Below are positions 1-9,018 of a stretch of 33,133 nucleotides of DNA, one piece after another. Within the stretch, counting starts at the first letter, position 1. Each line of letters starts with the position of its first letter. The notes beneath the pieces are model-generated. The model was not told the DNA's origin. It was given only the letters and a program-made list of their open reading frames with translations, and did not search any database. This DNA is from Rhodopila sp. GTDB lineage: Bacteria; Pseudomonadota; Alphaproteobacteria; Acetobacterales; Acetobacteraceae. Both the position numbers and the translations under genes were made by a program. The stretch is from contig JARLIN010000347.1 of the NCBI GenBank assembly GCA_031291715.1, positions 1 to 33,133 on the forward strand, read 5' to 3'.

Positions 1-20
1 AGGTCTTTCCTACCCGACCG

Positions 21-1568
21 GTGGGGCTGACCGTGGAGGTATCCATTCCGCCTTTACATATAGGACTGATCGTCGACTCCTGGCCGCCGACCGTTTGGCA
101 GAGTCGGCTGTATCACAAGCTGGCACGACTCGGCACAGTGAGCCTGCTCACTCACCAGGAACGGCCCGCTGGGCCTTGGCTCTGGAGCCAACTTGCCGGA
201 AGAGTCCCCGCTTTGACGCGCAGTGATGATTGCTTGAAGGTCGAGCACGTGTCCGGCATGGAAGCGGCCCTGGGTTGGTGCCAACGGGCGGAGATGGACC
301 TGGTCATCGATGGCACGGCCTCTCGCCCGTTGGGGATGGAACCGCCCTCGTTTCGCCTCGGTCTGTGGTCGTTGCGCCAAAATGATGGCCGCGCGGTGGG
401 CGCCAATTACGCCTATCTCGACGAGATCGCCCGCCCTGAGCCGCAACCCTCGATCAATCTGGTGCGCGATGATACCAGCGTGCTCATCTCCGCCTATCCG
501 CAGGTGAAGCGGGGCCATTATCTTACTGCCCTCGACCGCCTGCTCGACATAGCCGCCTCACTGCCTGTCCAGGCTCTAAGCACCCGCGGCCCCGGTCAGC
601 CATGGCTGCCCCAGCCGACCCGACCGGCCAATCCTGTGAAAGCGCTTGTCCGCGCCGCGCGACTGATGTTGTGGGATCGCTGGCGCAATCTGACATCTAG
701 TGAGGCTTGGGTCATCGGTTTGATCGACAAACCGATCGAAGCTGTCCACGCCGCGGACCTGAATAGTGAGGTGCATTGGATCGGACCGTGGGACAATCGG
801 CGCTATTGGGCGGACCCGTTCGGCATCGCCGGGGATGCTACACGAATTCTTTGCGAGGAGGTTCATCATGATCATCCCACCGGCATTCTCAAGGAACTGA
901 CCCTCGGGACTTCCCTGCAGGTGGTGGCCGAGCGCCAATTGGAGGTGGGATTGGCCGGTCATCTCTCCTATCCTTTCATATTCGTGAGCGACGGCGAATC
1001 CTATTGTGTCCCAGAATCAATAGCTGCCGGCCGGGTTGTCATCCACCGAGCCGGCGCTGCCGGTACGGAATGGCGGCCCTATTGCCTGGCCTTGGATGGG
1101 GTGCGAGCGGCCGATCCGACCCTGTTCGTCCATGGGGGTCTCTTTTGGATGGCCTATTCCGATTATGGCATGGGTTCGGAAGACACGTTGTGTCTCGCCT
1201 GGGCCAACAGCATCGCTGGACCATGGCGACAACACCGTCTGAACCCGGTCAAGATCGACGTTCGTTCGGCGAGGCCGGCAGGGACGCCATTTGTTCGGAA
1301 CGGTATGCTGTTGCGTCCGGCACAGGATTGCTCGCGCACCTATGGTGGGGCTATCGCCATCAATCGTATCGATGTTTGCACGCCTGATGCATTCACCGAG
1401 GAAACTGTCGAAGTACTGCGCCCCCAACCCGCGAGTCCCGCGTCACACGGCCTCCACACCTTGTCCGCATGGGGGAACCGCACCCTGATCGACGGTAAGC
1501 GGGAGTGGATCAATCCCTGGGTCGTCCGGCATAAGATCCGTAGGAAACTGGGTCTTGTCGCCGCCTAA
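21..1568 (+). CDS. Glycosyltransferase-like protein with C-terminal beta-propeller (GINT1-like family)
   Basis: The C-terminal half (about residues 235-500) has the repeated aromatic/acidic pattern of a five-bladed GH43-like propeller: WADPFGI, GHLSYPFIF, ADPTLFVHGGLFWMAYSDYG and RPAQDCSRTYGGAI. This is the domain found in plant glucosamine inositolphosphorylceramide transferase and in bacterial proteins of polysaccharide clusters. The first 200 residues (RLGLWSLR region) resemble the degenerate formyltransferase-like N-terminal part of the same bacterial proteins. A role in building or modifying the exopolysaccharide made by the neighbouring minus-strand genes is inferred. The listed start is GTG at 21, but the frame is open to the window edge, so the true start may be outside; GTG at 33 is another option. 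It is convergent with the polymerase gene that ends 62 bp away. The family is recognised with moderate confidence; the substrate is unknown. Confidence 0.72.
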   Translation: MGLTVEVSIPPLHIGLIVDSWPPTVWQSRLYHKLARLGTVSLLTHQERPAGPWLWSQLAGRVPALTRSDDCLKVEHVSGMEAALGWCQRAEMDLVIDGTASRPLGMEPPSFRLGLWSLRQNDGRAVGANYAYLDEIARPEPQPSINLVRDDTSVLISAYPQVKRGHYLTALDRLLDIAASLPVQALSTRGPGQPWLPQPTRPANPVKALVRAARLMLWDRWRNLTSSEAWVIGLIDKPIEAVHAADLNSEVHWIGPWDNRRYWADPFGIAGDATRILCEEVHHDHPTGILKELTLGTSLQVVAERQLEVGLAGHLSYPFIFVSDGESYCVPESIAAGRVVIHRAGAAGTEWRPYCLALDGVRAADPTLFVHGGLFWMAYSDYGMGSEDTLCLAWANSIAGPWRQHRLNPVKIDVRSARPAGTPFVRNGMLLRPAQDCSRTYGGAIAINRIDVCTPDAFTEETVEVLRPQPASPASHGLHTLSAWGNRTLIDGKREWINPWVVRHKIRRKLGLVAA

Positions 1569-1630
1569 ATCCGTGAGCGGCCGCGATTGCCGAGATGAAG
1601 GGGGGAGGGAGGCAGATCGGCTCTGGCTGT

Positions 1631-2938
1631 TCATGGCGACGATTGGCCTGAGTGGTGGACGAAACGGTCCACGGCACTCGGTCTGTACCCGCGAACAGGG
1701 CGCTTGTGCTGGCCTCGTGGAAGCAAAAACAGGAAGACAAAGCTGACAGCCAGTGACACCACGAGGGAGGGAAAGTATCGGCTTTCACCCCAGTAGAAAA
1801 CTCTGGGTATCTCCAATACGCCAACATACCAAGTGGGGAAGAGGATAAGGCCTAAGCAATCTCCTTCTACAAACCGACGGAACAGGCGTCCTGACATATA
1901 GCCGAGAGCAATCCAGACCAAAACGCCTACAGCCGGGCCGAAGTCTATCAGCGGCGCGAACACACCAGATGTGTTGTTGAATTCGATGTTGAGCCCGTAC
2001 AGCGCATCAGGAAGGTCCAACTTCGCGCCACTTATCGCCGTCAAACCGTCAGCGAGGCCCGGAATGGGCAGGTGCCAAAGCCAACCAGCGCTCATTTTGG
2101 GAAAGAAGTAGGGCTGAACGTCACTATGCAGGCCATATAGGAAGGCGCCATTGTTGATCGCTGTCGTATAATATCCGAACATCCGGTTCAGCGCGAAGTC
2201 GAACAGACTATCGGACCTGGTGGAATAGAAGGCAACCCATGACCGCAGGTATTCTGTCCCCATGAAAAGCAAGAACAAGCCCACGACGCCAACGACAGGG
2301 GCCAGCGCCCAGACGGCCGACCGTCGTCGCTGCGCGATCACCAGCATGCCCAGGGGAACCGCGAGTTCGATAAGGGCAAGCCGCTCGGTGTGAATGATGA
2401 CCTTGAGCGCCGTTATGGCGAGGATGAACGCCAGGAGCAACTTGTCGGTTATGGTTCGACGACAGCCCGTAAATCGTGGCTTCGCAATGATCAGCACGAC
2501 AACCAGATTGAACAGATTTTCCTGAGATGTGATACCGGGAAGCTGATCGGCGTAGAGACGCACGGTATCCGAGGCGGCTGGCTCACCCTTTAGGATACTC
2601 AGGACAAGGGCCGGATGCGAGAGGATGGGCGCCATGAAAATGATTGTGGCCACGGTCGCGACCAAGGCCAAGCTGAACAGCAGCACGCTGTAGTTGCTCT
2701 GACGTATATACAGTGTGGACTGTTGCCTGGGGTTTGTCACCAGGGTTTCGCCCAGCCAGCTCGCGCCCGCGAAGCCTATGATCGACAGCCACACCGGAAA
2801 GAAGCGGTCAGGGGTGATCACGTTGACGGCGCCGAATTGCCTATAATAGTCGTCAGATGCGGCAAAAGCGAAGCACGCGATCGGCATGACGATCAGTAAG
2901 GCGACCCGACTCGGACGAAACCACCAATAGGTTCTCAT
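1631..2938 (-). CDS. Wzy-like polysaccharide repeat-unit polymerase (integral membrane)
   Basis: A 435-residue, very hydrophobic protein with about ten membrane spans, beginning with VALLIVMPIACFAFAAS. A long polar periplasmic-type loop (about residues 240-340, containing YLRSWVAFYSTRSDSLFDFALNRMFG-type aromatic and Arg residues) is typical of Wzy/O-antigen polymerases, which join lipid-linked repeat units at the periplasmic face. Primary sequence in this family is poorly conserved, so the call rests on topology and context: it lies 49 bp downstream of a Wzc/ExoP autokinase on the same strand. I chose ATG at 2938 because a strong ribosome site (GGAGAGG, about 5 bases upstream) precedes it; an in-frame start 8 codons upstream has no such support. 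It is the last gene of the minus-strand exopolysaccharide set. Confidence 0.75.
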   Translation of the reverse strand: MRTYWWFRPSRVALLIVMPIACFAFAASDDYYRQFGAVNVITPDRFFPVWLSIIGFAGASWLGETLVTNPRQQSTLYIRQSNYSVLLFSLALVATVATIIFMAPILSHPALVLSILKGEPAASDTVRLYADQLPGITSQENLFNLVVVLIIAKPRFTGCRRTITDKLLLAFILAITALKVIIHTERLALIELAVPLGMLVIAQRRRSAVWALAPVVGVVGLFLLFMGTEYLRSWVAFYSTRSDSLFDFALNRMFGYYTTAINNGAFLYGLHSDVQPYFFPKMSAGWLWHLPIPGLADGLTAISGAKLDLPDALYGLNIEFNNTSGVFAPLIDFGPAVGVLVWIALGYMSGRLFRRFVEGDCLGLILFPTWYVGVLEIPRVFYWGESRYFPSLVVSLAVSFVFLFLLPRGQHKRPVRGYRPSAVDRFVHHSGQSSP

Positions 2939-2987
2939 CGTATCCTCTCCGGATGGCAGCACGACGCCAGCGCCGGCCGGCCGGCGG

Positions 2988-5279
2988 TCAATAAGCGTCC
3001 CTGGTAGTCAGGCTTCGGCGAAGAGATGCACCATAGTAATAGCCGCCGCTTCTATAATGAAGATACTTACGCATATCTACCAAGGAGAGAATCGTTCCCA
3101 GTGACGATTTACCAGAGAGTTGCAGCAGTCTCAGTGCCTCGGCGATGAGCCGGCTGGGCGTATGACCCCATCGCACCACAAGGAGTGTGGCGTCGGTAAC
3201 CCGTGACAGGTGAAGCGCGTCCGATACCGTGAGAAGGGGGGGCGTGTCGAGCACGACAAGGTCGTATTCGCTGCGCGCCCATACGATAAGCTCGTCCATC
3301 CATTGAGACCCTAGAATCTCTTGAGGATTGGAAGTCATTCGACGAGCCGCGAGATAGTGGAGACCTGAAGACTCATCCTTTTTTACAAACCGCGAGAAAT
3401 CAATGGTCTTCTGCTTGAACATCGTCTCGATCGCCGGCGTCGCCGCCTGTCCAAACAATTTGCCAACCATCGGGCGCCGCATGTCGCAATCCATGAGCAG
3501 TGTCCGCGTCCCTGCCGTCGCCGCACTACGTGCCAGCGCAGAGGCGATCACGGTCTTGCCCTCGTTGGGAACGGCTGAGGTGATCGCGATTACGCGGTTC
3601 GCACCAAGCGCCGCGCCGGCGCGCAGTGCGATAAGGACGTTGTTGATCGCCTCCGCATAGGCGGACAGCGGCGAATCGACAATCGCGGCCAAAGCCCGGC
3701 TCCCGTTGCGGACGCGCGGAACAATGCCCAACGCTGGCACACCGGTCAGGCGCTCGGCGTCTTCGGGACTCCGAAGCGATTCGTCGAGTTGTTCGACAAA
3801 GAAGGCCAGCAGAATGCCAATGAACACCGATCCAAAAAAACCGAAGGCAATGAACAGCAGCTTGCGGGGGAATGACGGCTGGGTTGGCGTCTCGGCCGGG
3901 ACGACGCGCGCATCGGTCTGTAACGACTGCTCATCCGCCTCAACCTGCTGCGACCGGAGCAGAAGGCTGTCGTAAAGATTGCGGCTCGTGCTTGCATCGT
4001 GCTGCAATTTCGTCAACTCGACTCGGGCGCTGTTGACCGCATCCAGTTTGCCCTGCTCTTGACGGATCGCCTCTTTCAAAGCCTCTATCCGTGCGCGCCC
4101 GGCACTGATATCGCCCGAGAGCCCGGTGACGATCCGCCTAATCTCAGCGTTTATCCTTTGCTCGAACTCTCTCTTGCGTGGTTCGCCACCTGGGTACACT
4201 GCATTATATGCCTTGCTTAGCGCGGCAACACGGGCTGCCGCGTCGGCTTCCTGTTCTCGCAGCTTCTGAATCAGCGGTGACGCGAGAACTTGAGAGGCGG
4301 CAGCGGCGCCGCCAGGCGAATGCAGCATATCCTGGATTTGCGCTAAGCTGGCTTCCTTTTGGGCGACATCATTCGAGGTGGCCATAAGCTGTGCATTCAG
4401 TCCGTGCAACCGCTGCTCCGTCAAAGTGCCACTTAAGACGGTATCCAGATGGTTCTGCGCCTGGAAGTCAGCGACCTTCCGCTCACTGGCCTGAACCTCC
4501 GCCTGCAGGACTTCGAGCCGGCCCTTGAGCCATGCGACCGCTCTATGCGCGACTGCCTGCTTGCTGGCTAGTTGATCCGCTATGTAAATTTGCGCAAGCG
4601 AATTGACAACCATCGTTGCGAATTGGGGATTTTGCGACTCGTAACGCAGGCTGATCGCGTATGAACGGTCGTCGTTGTACACCACCAGACGTTGCTTAAA
4701 CGCGCCGATTGCGCGCCCCATCTCCGTCGATGTCCCGGCGGACGATTCGCGGTCGGGGAATAAAGATGCGAGTGTGCTTCGGAGGAATTGGACAGCGCGG
4801 CTTAGTCCATCCGAGCCAACCTCCGGGTTCACCTCGCGCTGAAACACCGGATTATGGAGAAGGTCCAGGTTGTCGATGACCTTGCGTGCATACGCCGGCG
4901 AATTGATCAGCGCCACCTCGCTCCGCACAATTGCCGGGTCTGCCGTTGACCCGCTCACCAAATTCGCCAGGACCGTGGATTGTTGCACGATTTCCGGCCG
5001 TCGCGTGTCCAGGATCACCAGGGACTCAGCGACGTAGCGCGGCGTCAAGGCGAATGAGATGATCGCCGATATCAGTGTAAGCAGGCAAACGCACCCGATT
5101 ATCAAGGATTTGTGCCGACCCAGGACAGAAAGAACCGCACGGGCGCTATAGCCGCTTTCTTCGCGGGCGAAATCCCCGCGTAGTTCAGGGCGCCTTCCCA
5201 ATAGAGATGATGACGGAACCAGAACACTGCGCGCCGGCCCGGCGGACGGCGAGTCCATGGGGCCTGAGAAGTCGCTCAT
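2988..5279 (-). CDS. Polysaccharide biosynthesis tyrosine autokinase (Wzc/ExoP/GumC type)
   Basis: An inner-membrane co-polymerase fused to a bacterial tyrosine kinase, 763 aa, which is full length. A first membrane span lies at about residues 58-78 and a Wzz-type periplasmic region with long coiled coil at about 80-480. A proline-rich stretch precedes the second span (LLFIAFGFFGSVFIGILLAF), followed by the cytoplasmic kinase. Walker A is PNEGKT with K575, Walker A' is LLMDCDMRRP, and Walker B is VVLDTPP with D678. The C-terminal tail carries the tyrosine cluster expected for autophosphorylation (Y739, Y742, Y747-749, Y763). Such proteins govern chain length and export of capsule or exopolysaccharide with an outer-membrane Wza channel, which is not in this window. 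The ATG at 5279 has AGGAG 6-7 bases upstream. It shares a strand with the sugar transferase upstream but is separated by a 408-bp gap, so it may have its own promoter. Confidence 0.93.
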   Translation of the reverse strand: MSDFSGPMDSPSAGPARSVLVPSSSLLGRRPELRGDFAREESGYSARAVLSVLGRHKSLIIGCVCLLTLISAIISFALTPRYVAESLVILDTRRPEIVQQSTVLANLVSGSTADPAIVRSEVALINSPAYARKVIDNLDLLHNPVFQREVNPEVGSDGLSRAVQFLRSTLASLFPDRESSAGTSTEMGRAIGAFKQRLVVYNDDRSYAISLRYESQNPQFATMVVNSLAQIYIADQLASKQAVAHRAVAWLKGRLEVLQAEVQASERKVADFQAQNHLDTVLSGTLTEQRLHGLNAQLMATSNDVAQKEASLAQIQDMLHSPGGAAAASQVLASPLIQKLREQEADAAARVAALSKAYNAVYPGGEPRKREFEQRINAEIRRIVTGLSGDISAGRARIEALKEAIRQEQGKLDAVNSARVELTKLQHDASTSRNLYDSLLLRSQQVEADEQSLQTDARVVPAETPTQPSFPRKLLFIAFGFFGSVFIGILLAFFVEQLDESLRSPEDAERLTGVPALGIVPRVRNGSRALAAIVDSPLSAYAEAINNVLIALRAGAALGANRVIAITSAVPNEGKTVIASALARSAATAGTRTLLMDCDMRRPMVGKLFGQAATPAIETMFKQKTIDFSRFVKKDESSGLHYLAARRMTSNPQEILGSQWMDELIVWARSEYDLVVLDTPPLLTVSDALHLSRVTDATLLVVRWGHTPSRLIAEALRLLQLSGKSSLGTILSLVDMRKYLHYRSGGYYYGASLRRSLTTRDAY

Positions 5280-5687
5280 TTCGAACTCCTATCGCGCAAT
5301 GACTCTGCACTGTGCTGGCGACCTGTTCCATAGCGAGCCGTTTCAGAGCCCGCCCGGGTCACGTGCCGGAAAACCCCGCCGCGATGTTTGATCACACTAA
5401 GGTCCCTCCGTCGGACGGGCTTTCGGAACAGGTTGGGACGGGTTTCGTCGTCGGAAAATCTTCCATTGATAATGATCACATTAAACAGGCGCACACCTGA
5501 TCTTGCCATAAGGAGCATATATTCTGCGATTAACTTCTCGCGATGGACCAACCAACGGGCGCCCCCCCGAAATGGCACAGGAAAATATAGCAGACGGCGT
5601 CGCCGCACGGATGACCTGCTCGTCCCGGGCTGCGGATCCCGAAACATCAAGGGTGTGCCCGCCGAAGAGGGAGAAAGCTTCCCGCCA
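5280..5687 (-). other. 408-bp intergenic leader between sugar transferase and autokinase genes
   Basis: No convincing gene is seen here. Open frames crossing it are Arg/Pro/Ser-rich continuations of shadows of the flanking genes. The middle (about 5450-5560) is AT-richer than the genes on either side, as expected for a promoter or untranslated leader of the autokinase gene. I found no JUMPstart-like motif and no clear terminator after the transferase stop at 5688. Confidence 0.5.
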
Positions 5688-7178
5688 CTAAAACGCATTC
5701 TCATGGCCGAATGCGCAGGACACCGTCTTGAACAAGATTCTGATGTCGAAGATCGTCGACCAGTTCTCGATATAATACAAATCGTGCTCGACCCTGTTTT
5801 TGAGCTGTTCCAGCGTATCGGTCGGGCCGCGCCATCCACAGACCTGCGCCCAGCCGGTGATACCCGGCTTGATGCGGTATCGTGCGGCGTATTCCTGGAT
5901 AGCCTTGGCGTAGACCATGCCGCCGGCCATGGCGAAGGGTGAATGCGGCCGCGGTCCGACGATCCACATATCGCCGCGCAGCACATTCAAGAGTTGCGGA
6001 AGCTCATCCAGGCTGGTCTTTCGCAAGATGCGTCCGAGAGGAAACACGCGAGGGTCGTCGCGGATCGTCAGCCTCAGCGCCTGCGCGTCCGGTGGGACGG
6101 CGGCGACCCGCATTGTTCTGAACTTGATGATGTCGAAAGTGTTTCCAGCGTAGCCGAGGCGCTTCTGGCGGAAGAACGCCGGCCCAGGATCCGACATCTT
6201 GATGGCGATGGTTATCGCAAGCATCACGGGTGCCACGATGCCGAGGAACGCAAGCGCGAGCGTCCTGTCCTGCATGTCTTTCATCACCCAGCGCCAGCCG
6301 GCTAATGGGCGATCAGAAATCTTGATCACGATCATTTGGCCTAAGCCATCCGGTTGGCCGGCTGTCTGCGTGACCGGGTGCACAACGATATCGTCATCGC
6401 CCTCGAGGCTGGGGGTGAACAGGATGGTGCGCGGGAGGCTGCGCAGAACACGGGCAGCTGCCACAAGACGATCCCGTTGGGACAGGGGAAGCTTTAATAT
6501 GACGACATCGACGGGGTTGATTCGCAGGAAACTCAGGGAGCCTTCCAAGGCGGTCTCGAGAGAGCCGTTTTGGCTCGATAAACTGCAGGTTCCGACCACC
6601 CGATTGTCGGGCGAGCGCTCAAGGGCCGATGTCAGCGACGTGGCCGCCTCGGTGCTGTCAGCGACGATGTAGATACGGCATCCCACGGCCCCCGCTTGTC
6701 GTAGGACTGTGGCGAGCCGGGCAATCCCCAAACGCATCACCGCGATGCCTGCGAGTCCCGTGGCGACAAGGCCGCATCCCGCCGCCACAGATGTATTGGA
6801 GCTGTCTTTCTGGATTAGCAGGGGCGCCAGGAACGGGCCCGAGGACACAAGCCCCGCGCAGAAGGCGCGAATCGCCGCTTCCCTTCCGCAGGTTAAAACC
6901 GCGAAGTCGTACGCGCGGAAGCACTGAAATACACAATGGATCATGGCGGTCGCGATAAGCGCCACGACCAGATACAAGAGCCACCGGCTGCTTGTTTGCT
7001 GCTGCGCAAACCCCTGAAACCACCACAAGCCAGCCAAAAAGAATATCAGAAAATCGAATGCCTGCACACAAGCGATGAACCGCCAGCGCGAAGCGAAACG
7101 ACGAAGCGGCGAAACCGCACCGGTAATGGTATTGCCGGTGTCCCTGACAACGTTGGCGATTTCCAATACTTCATCCAA
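5688..7178 (-). CDS. Undecaprenyl-phosphate sugar-1-phosphate transferase (exopolysaccharide priming enzyme)
   Basis: A polyisoprenyl-phosphate hexose-1-phosphate transferase of the WbaP/GumD/ExoY class, 496 aa. The N-terminal half has four hydrophobic segments (for example FDFLIFFLAGLWWF, LYLVVALIATAMIHCVF and VAAGCGLVATGLAGIAV) and a soluble central region. A fifth hydrophobic segment (LALAFLGIVAPVMLAITIAI) leads into the catalytic domain. Signatures are PAFFRQKRLG, KFRTMR, the acidic pair in SLDELPQLLNVL, VGPRPH and KPGITGWAQV. The family attaches the first sugar phosphate to the lipid carrier at the cytoplasmic face, so this enzyme would start the repeat unit processed by the polymerase and autokinase downstream. 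It is the first gene of the minus-strand set and faces a 609-bp divergent region that must hold its promoter. The sugar used cannot be read from the sequence. Confidence 0.93.
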   Translation of the reverse strand: MDEVLEIANVVRDTGNTITGAVSPLRRFASRWRFIACVQAFDFLIFFLAGLWWFQGFAQQQTSSRWLLYLVVALIATAMIHCVFQCFRAYDFAVLTCGREAAIRAFCAGLVSSGPFLAPLLIQKDSSNTSVAAGCGLVATGLAGIAVMRLGIARLATVLRQAGAVGCRIYIVADSTEAATSLTSALERSPDNRVVGTCSLSSQNGSLETALEGSLSFLRINPVDVVILKLPLSQRDRLVAAARVLRSLPRTILFTPSLEGDDDIVVHPVTQTAGQPDGLGQMIVIKISDRPLAGWRWVMKDMQDRTLALAFLGIVAPVMLAITIAIKMSDPGPAFFRQKRLGYAGNTFDIIKFRTMRVAAVPPDAQALRLTIRDDPRVFPLGRILRKTSLDELPQLLNVLRGDMWIVGPRPHSPFAMAGGMVYAKAIQEYAARYRIKPGITGWAQVCGWRGPTDTLEQLKNRVEHDLYYIENWSTIFDIRILFKTVSCAFGHENAF

Positions 7179-7787
7179 TGGCCGGCCTCCGAGTCCTGGG
7201 ACCGCTCGCTTCAGACTTCATCTCGCAAAACACCGAACCGACCGCGGGATCGGGTCAATATCTTCGGGAAGTTCAAACGAGCAGATTTCGGTCATAAATA
7301 AAGTCACATTTCCCGCACAATCCGTTTCCATAATGGTGCGGCCCGAATGCCGCATTTGTTGGAATTTCGATGTCAAACCGAGTGTGGTTTTTGAGGCGGT
7401 TAGTTATTTAGTCTGACCATTTGCTGCCGCAGGACGCAAGTGACACTTTCCCATCGAGGAAACCGAGACAATCGCGAATGGCAATATAAAAATGCACAAA
7501 GGACGGTTGATGGCATGATTGTGTGTCTTATGATGATGTGCCGTTTTATATATCCCCGATTTATCTTCGAATCAGCAATGTCTTCGACATTTCCGGCTTG
7601 AAACCTGAAGGAAGCGATGAGCGCCACATTTTAGTGAGCAGGTGCAGCATGGACGGCATACGGCGGTTCGCCGCATCTTTCCCCGGTGTTTCGCCGCATT
7701 CTTTCCCCTTGGACGGACCCGCTCGTTTGCCCGGAGACAGGCCGCAGACGTACACTGCCGGCCAACAATGCCCCGGGGGACCCGCCC
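7179..7787. other. 609-bp divergent intergenic region, AT-rich in the middle
   Basis: It separates the exopolysaccharide set (minus) from the dehydratase gene (plus) and should hold promoters for both. Composition drops well below the genome average between about 7300 and 7650, with TA-rich runs near 7540-7570. The only open frames are short or are upstream extensions of the dehydratase frame; none has a believable protein. A direct repeat lies at 7667-7708. I could not assign confident -35/-10 boxes. Confidence 0.5.
7667..7708 (+). repeat. Imperfect tandem direct repeat upstream of the dehydratase gene
   Basis: TTCGCCGCATCTTTCCCC at 7667-7684 recurs as TTCGCCGCATTCTTTCCCC at 7690-7708, identical except for one inserted T. 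The period is about two DNA helical turns. It sits roughly 80-120 bases before the start codon at 7788, a position suited to a repeated regulator site, but it could also be a chance duplication. Confidence 0.55.
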
Positions 7788-8987
7788 ATGAAGATCGCAC
7801 GCATCGAGACGTTCCTGTTCGACCCAGGCACCGCCAAGAATCTGCTGTTCTGCCGCGTCGAAACCGAAAGCGGCCTCCACGGTTGGGGCGAGGCCTACGT
7901 CACCCCCGGCAAGGAACCGGTCATCGAACACCTGCTGCGTGACCTCGCCAAATACATGATCGGCCGCGACGCCTTCAGCATCCGCCACACCGCGCAGGTG
8001 GTGTTCGAGGATTTCGCCATGCGCCGCGCGTCGCTCGACCTGATGTCGGCGTGGAGCGCAATCGAGATCGCGATGTGGGATATCGTCGCCAAGCACGCCA
8101 ACCAGCCGCTGTACAATATTCTTGGTGGTGCCTCGCGGGAGCGTGTGAAGGTCTATGCCAACGGCTGGTCCAGTGGGACCGACAGCATCGAGCAGAACAT
8201 CGAACGCGCGCTGCTGGTGAAGGATATGGGCTACACCGCGCTGAAATGGGATCCGTTCCCCGGCCCCTGGCGCAGCTTCATCCACAAAGAAGATGAGGAT
8301 CACGTCGTCAACTACGTCCGACAGATGCGCGAAGCCCTCGGCCCGGACTTCACTTTGTTGGTCGAGGTCCATCGCCGCCTCGCACCGATGCACGCCATCC
8401 GCATCGGCCGGCGCATCGCCGAGTACGACATCGGTTGGTACGAAGAACCCTGCCTCTGTGACAACATCGAATTGGTGGCCGAGGTCCGTCGTGCCCTGCC
8501 GATGCCGATTGTGACCGGCGAAGCGATCTATTCGAAAGAGGGCTTCGCCGCGGCCCTGGCTGCCCGTGCGGCCGACATCATCAACCCGGACATTTGCAAC
8601 TGCGGCGGGATCACCGCCATGCTCGACATCGCCGCGATGGCGCAGCCGCACGCCGTGGGGGTCGCACCGCACAACTACAATTCCACACTCGTCGGCCTGG
8701 CGGCCACCGTGCAGCTGTCCGCCATGATCCCGAACTTCTGGATCGCGGAGTGCTTCATCAACCTCAAGCCCGCCTGTGATGAAATCGCGATGACGCCGCT
8801 GACGGTCCATGAAAGTTTCGTCGATCTGCCCACCACGCCGGGCATCGGCATCGACCTGGACGTGACCCGTTTGCGCGCCAAGCCCTACCGCGACATGGGC
8901 ACCCGCATGGGCAAGGGCCTACGTTCCTACACTGAGGAGTTCCCTCGCAAACACTACACCGTCGCCGCGACCCGGACGGGGTATTGA
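7788..8987 (+). CDS. Enolase-superfamily acid-sugar dehydratase (galactonate-dehydratase-like)
   Basis: A 399-residue mandelate racemase/muconate lactonizing family protein. Key residues keep exactly the spacing I recall for galactonate dehydratase: E193 and H195 (VEVHRR), E219 (YEEP), E245 (VTGEAIY) and H295 (APHNYNST), with D268 placed to pair with H295. The first metal ligand, normally Asp, is Glu193. The family removes the alpha proton of a sugar acid beside Mg2+ and eliminates water to give a 2-keto-3-deoxy acid; the actual substrate is not readable here. ATG at 7788 has GGGGGA 7 bases upstream; the longer open frame back to 7686 has poor protein character. The MFS gene follows 31 bp later, so uptake and catabolism of one compound is inferred. 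Confidence 0.88.
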   Translation: MKIARIETFLFDPGTAKNLLFCRVETESGLHGWGEAYVTPGKEPVIEHLLRDLAKYMIGRDAFSIRHTAQVVFEDFAMRRASLDLMSAWSAIEIAMWDIVAKHANQPLYNILGGASRERVKVYANGWSSGTDSIEQNIERALLVKDMGYTALKWDPFPGPWRSFIHKEDEDHVVNYVRQMREALGPDFTLLVEVHRRLAPMHAIRIGRRIAEYDIGWYEEPCLCDNIELVAEVRRALPMPIVTGEAIYSKEGFAAALAARAADIINPDICNCGGITAMLDIAAMAQPHAVGVAPHNYNSTLVGLAATVQLSAMIPNFWIAECFINLKPACDEIAMTPLTVHESFVDLPTTPGIGIDLDVTRLRAKPYRDMGTRMGKGLRSYTEEFPRKHYTVAATRTGY

Positions 8988-9018
8988 CTTCCGTCCCTCG
9001 CGCCATGACGGGCGGGGG

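Noticed and set aside
7400-7627. 75-aa minus-strand open frame in the divergent gap
   Set aside because: There is no ribosome site, no family resemblance and no coding bias; the region fits a promoter region better.
7686-7787. Upstream extension of the dehydratase by 34 codons
   Set aside because: It lacks family similarity, and the ATG at 7788 has the better ribosome site and the standard family N-terminus.
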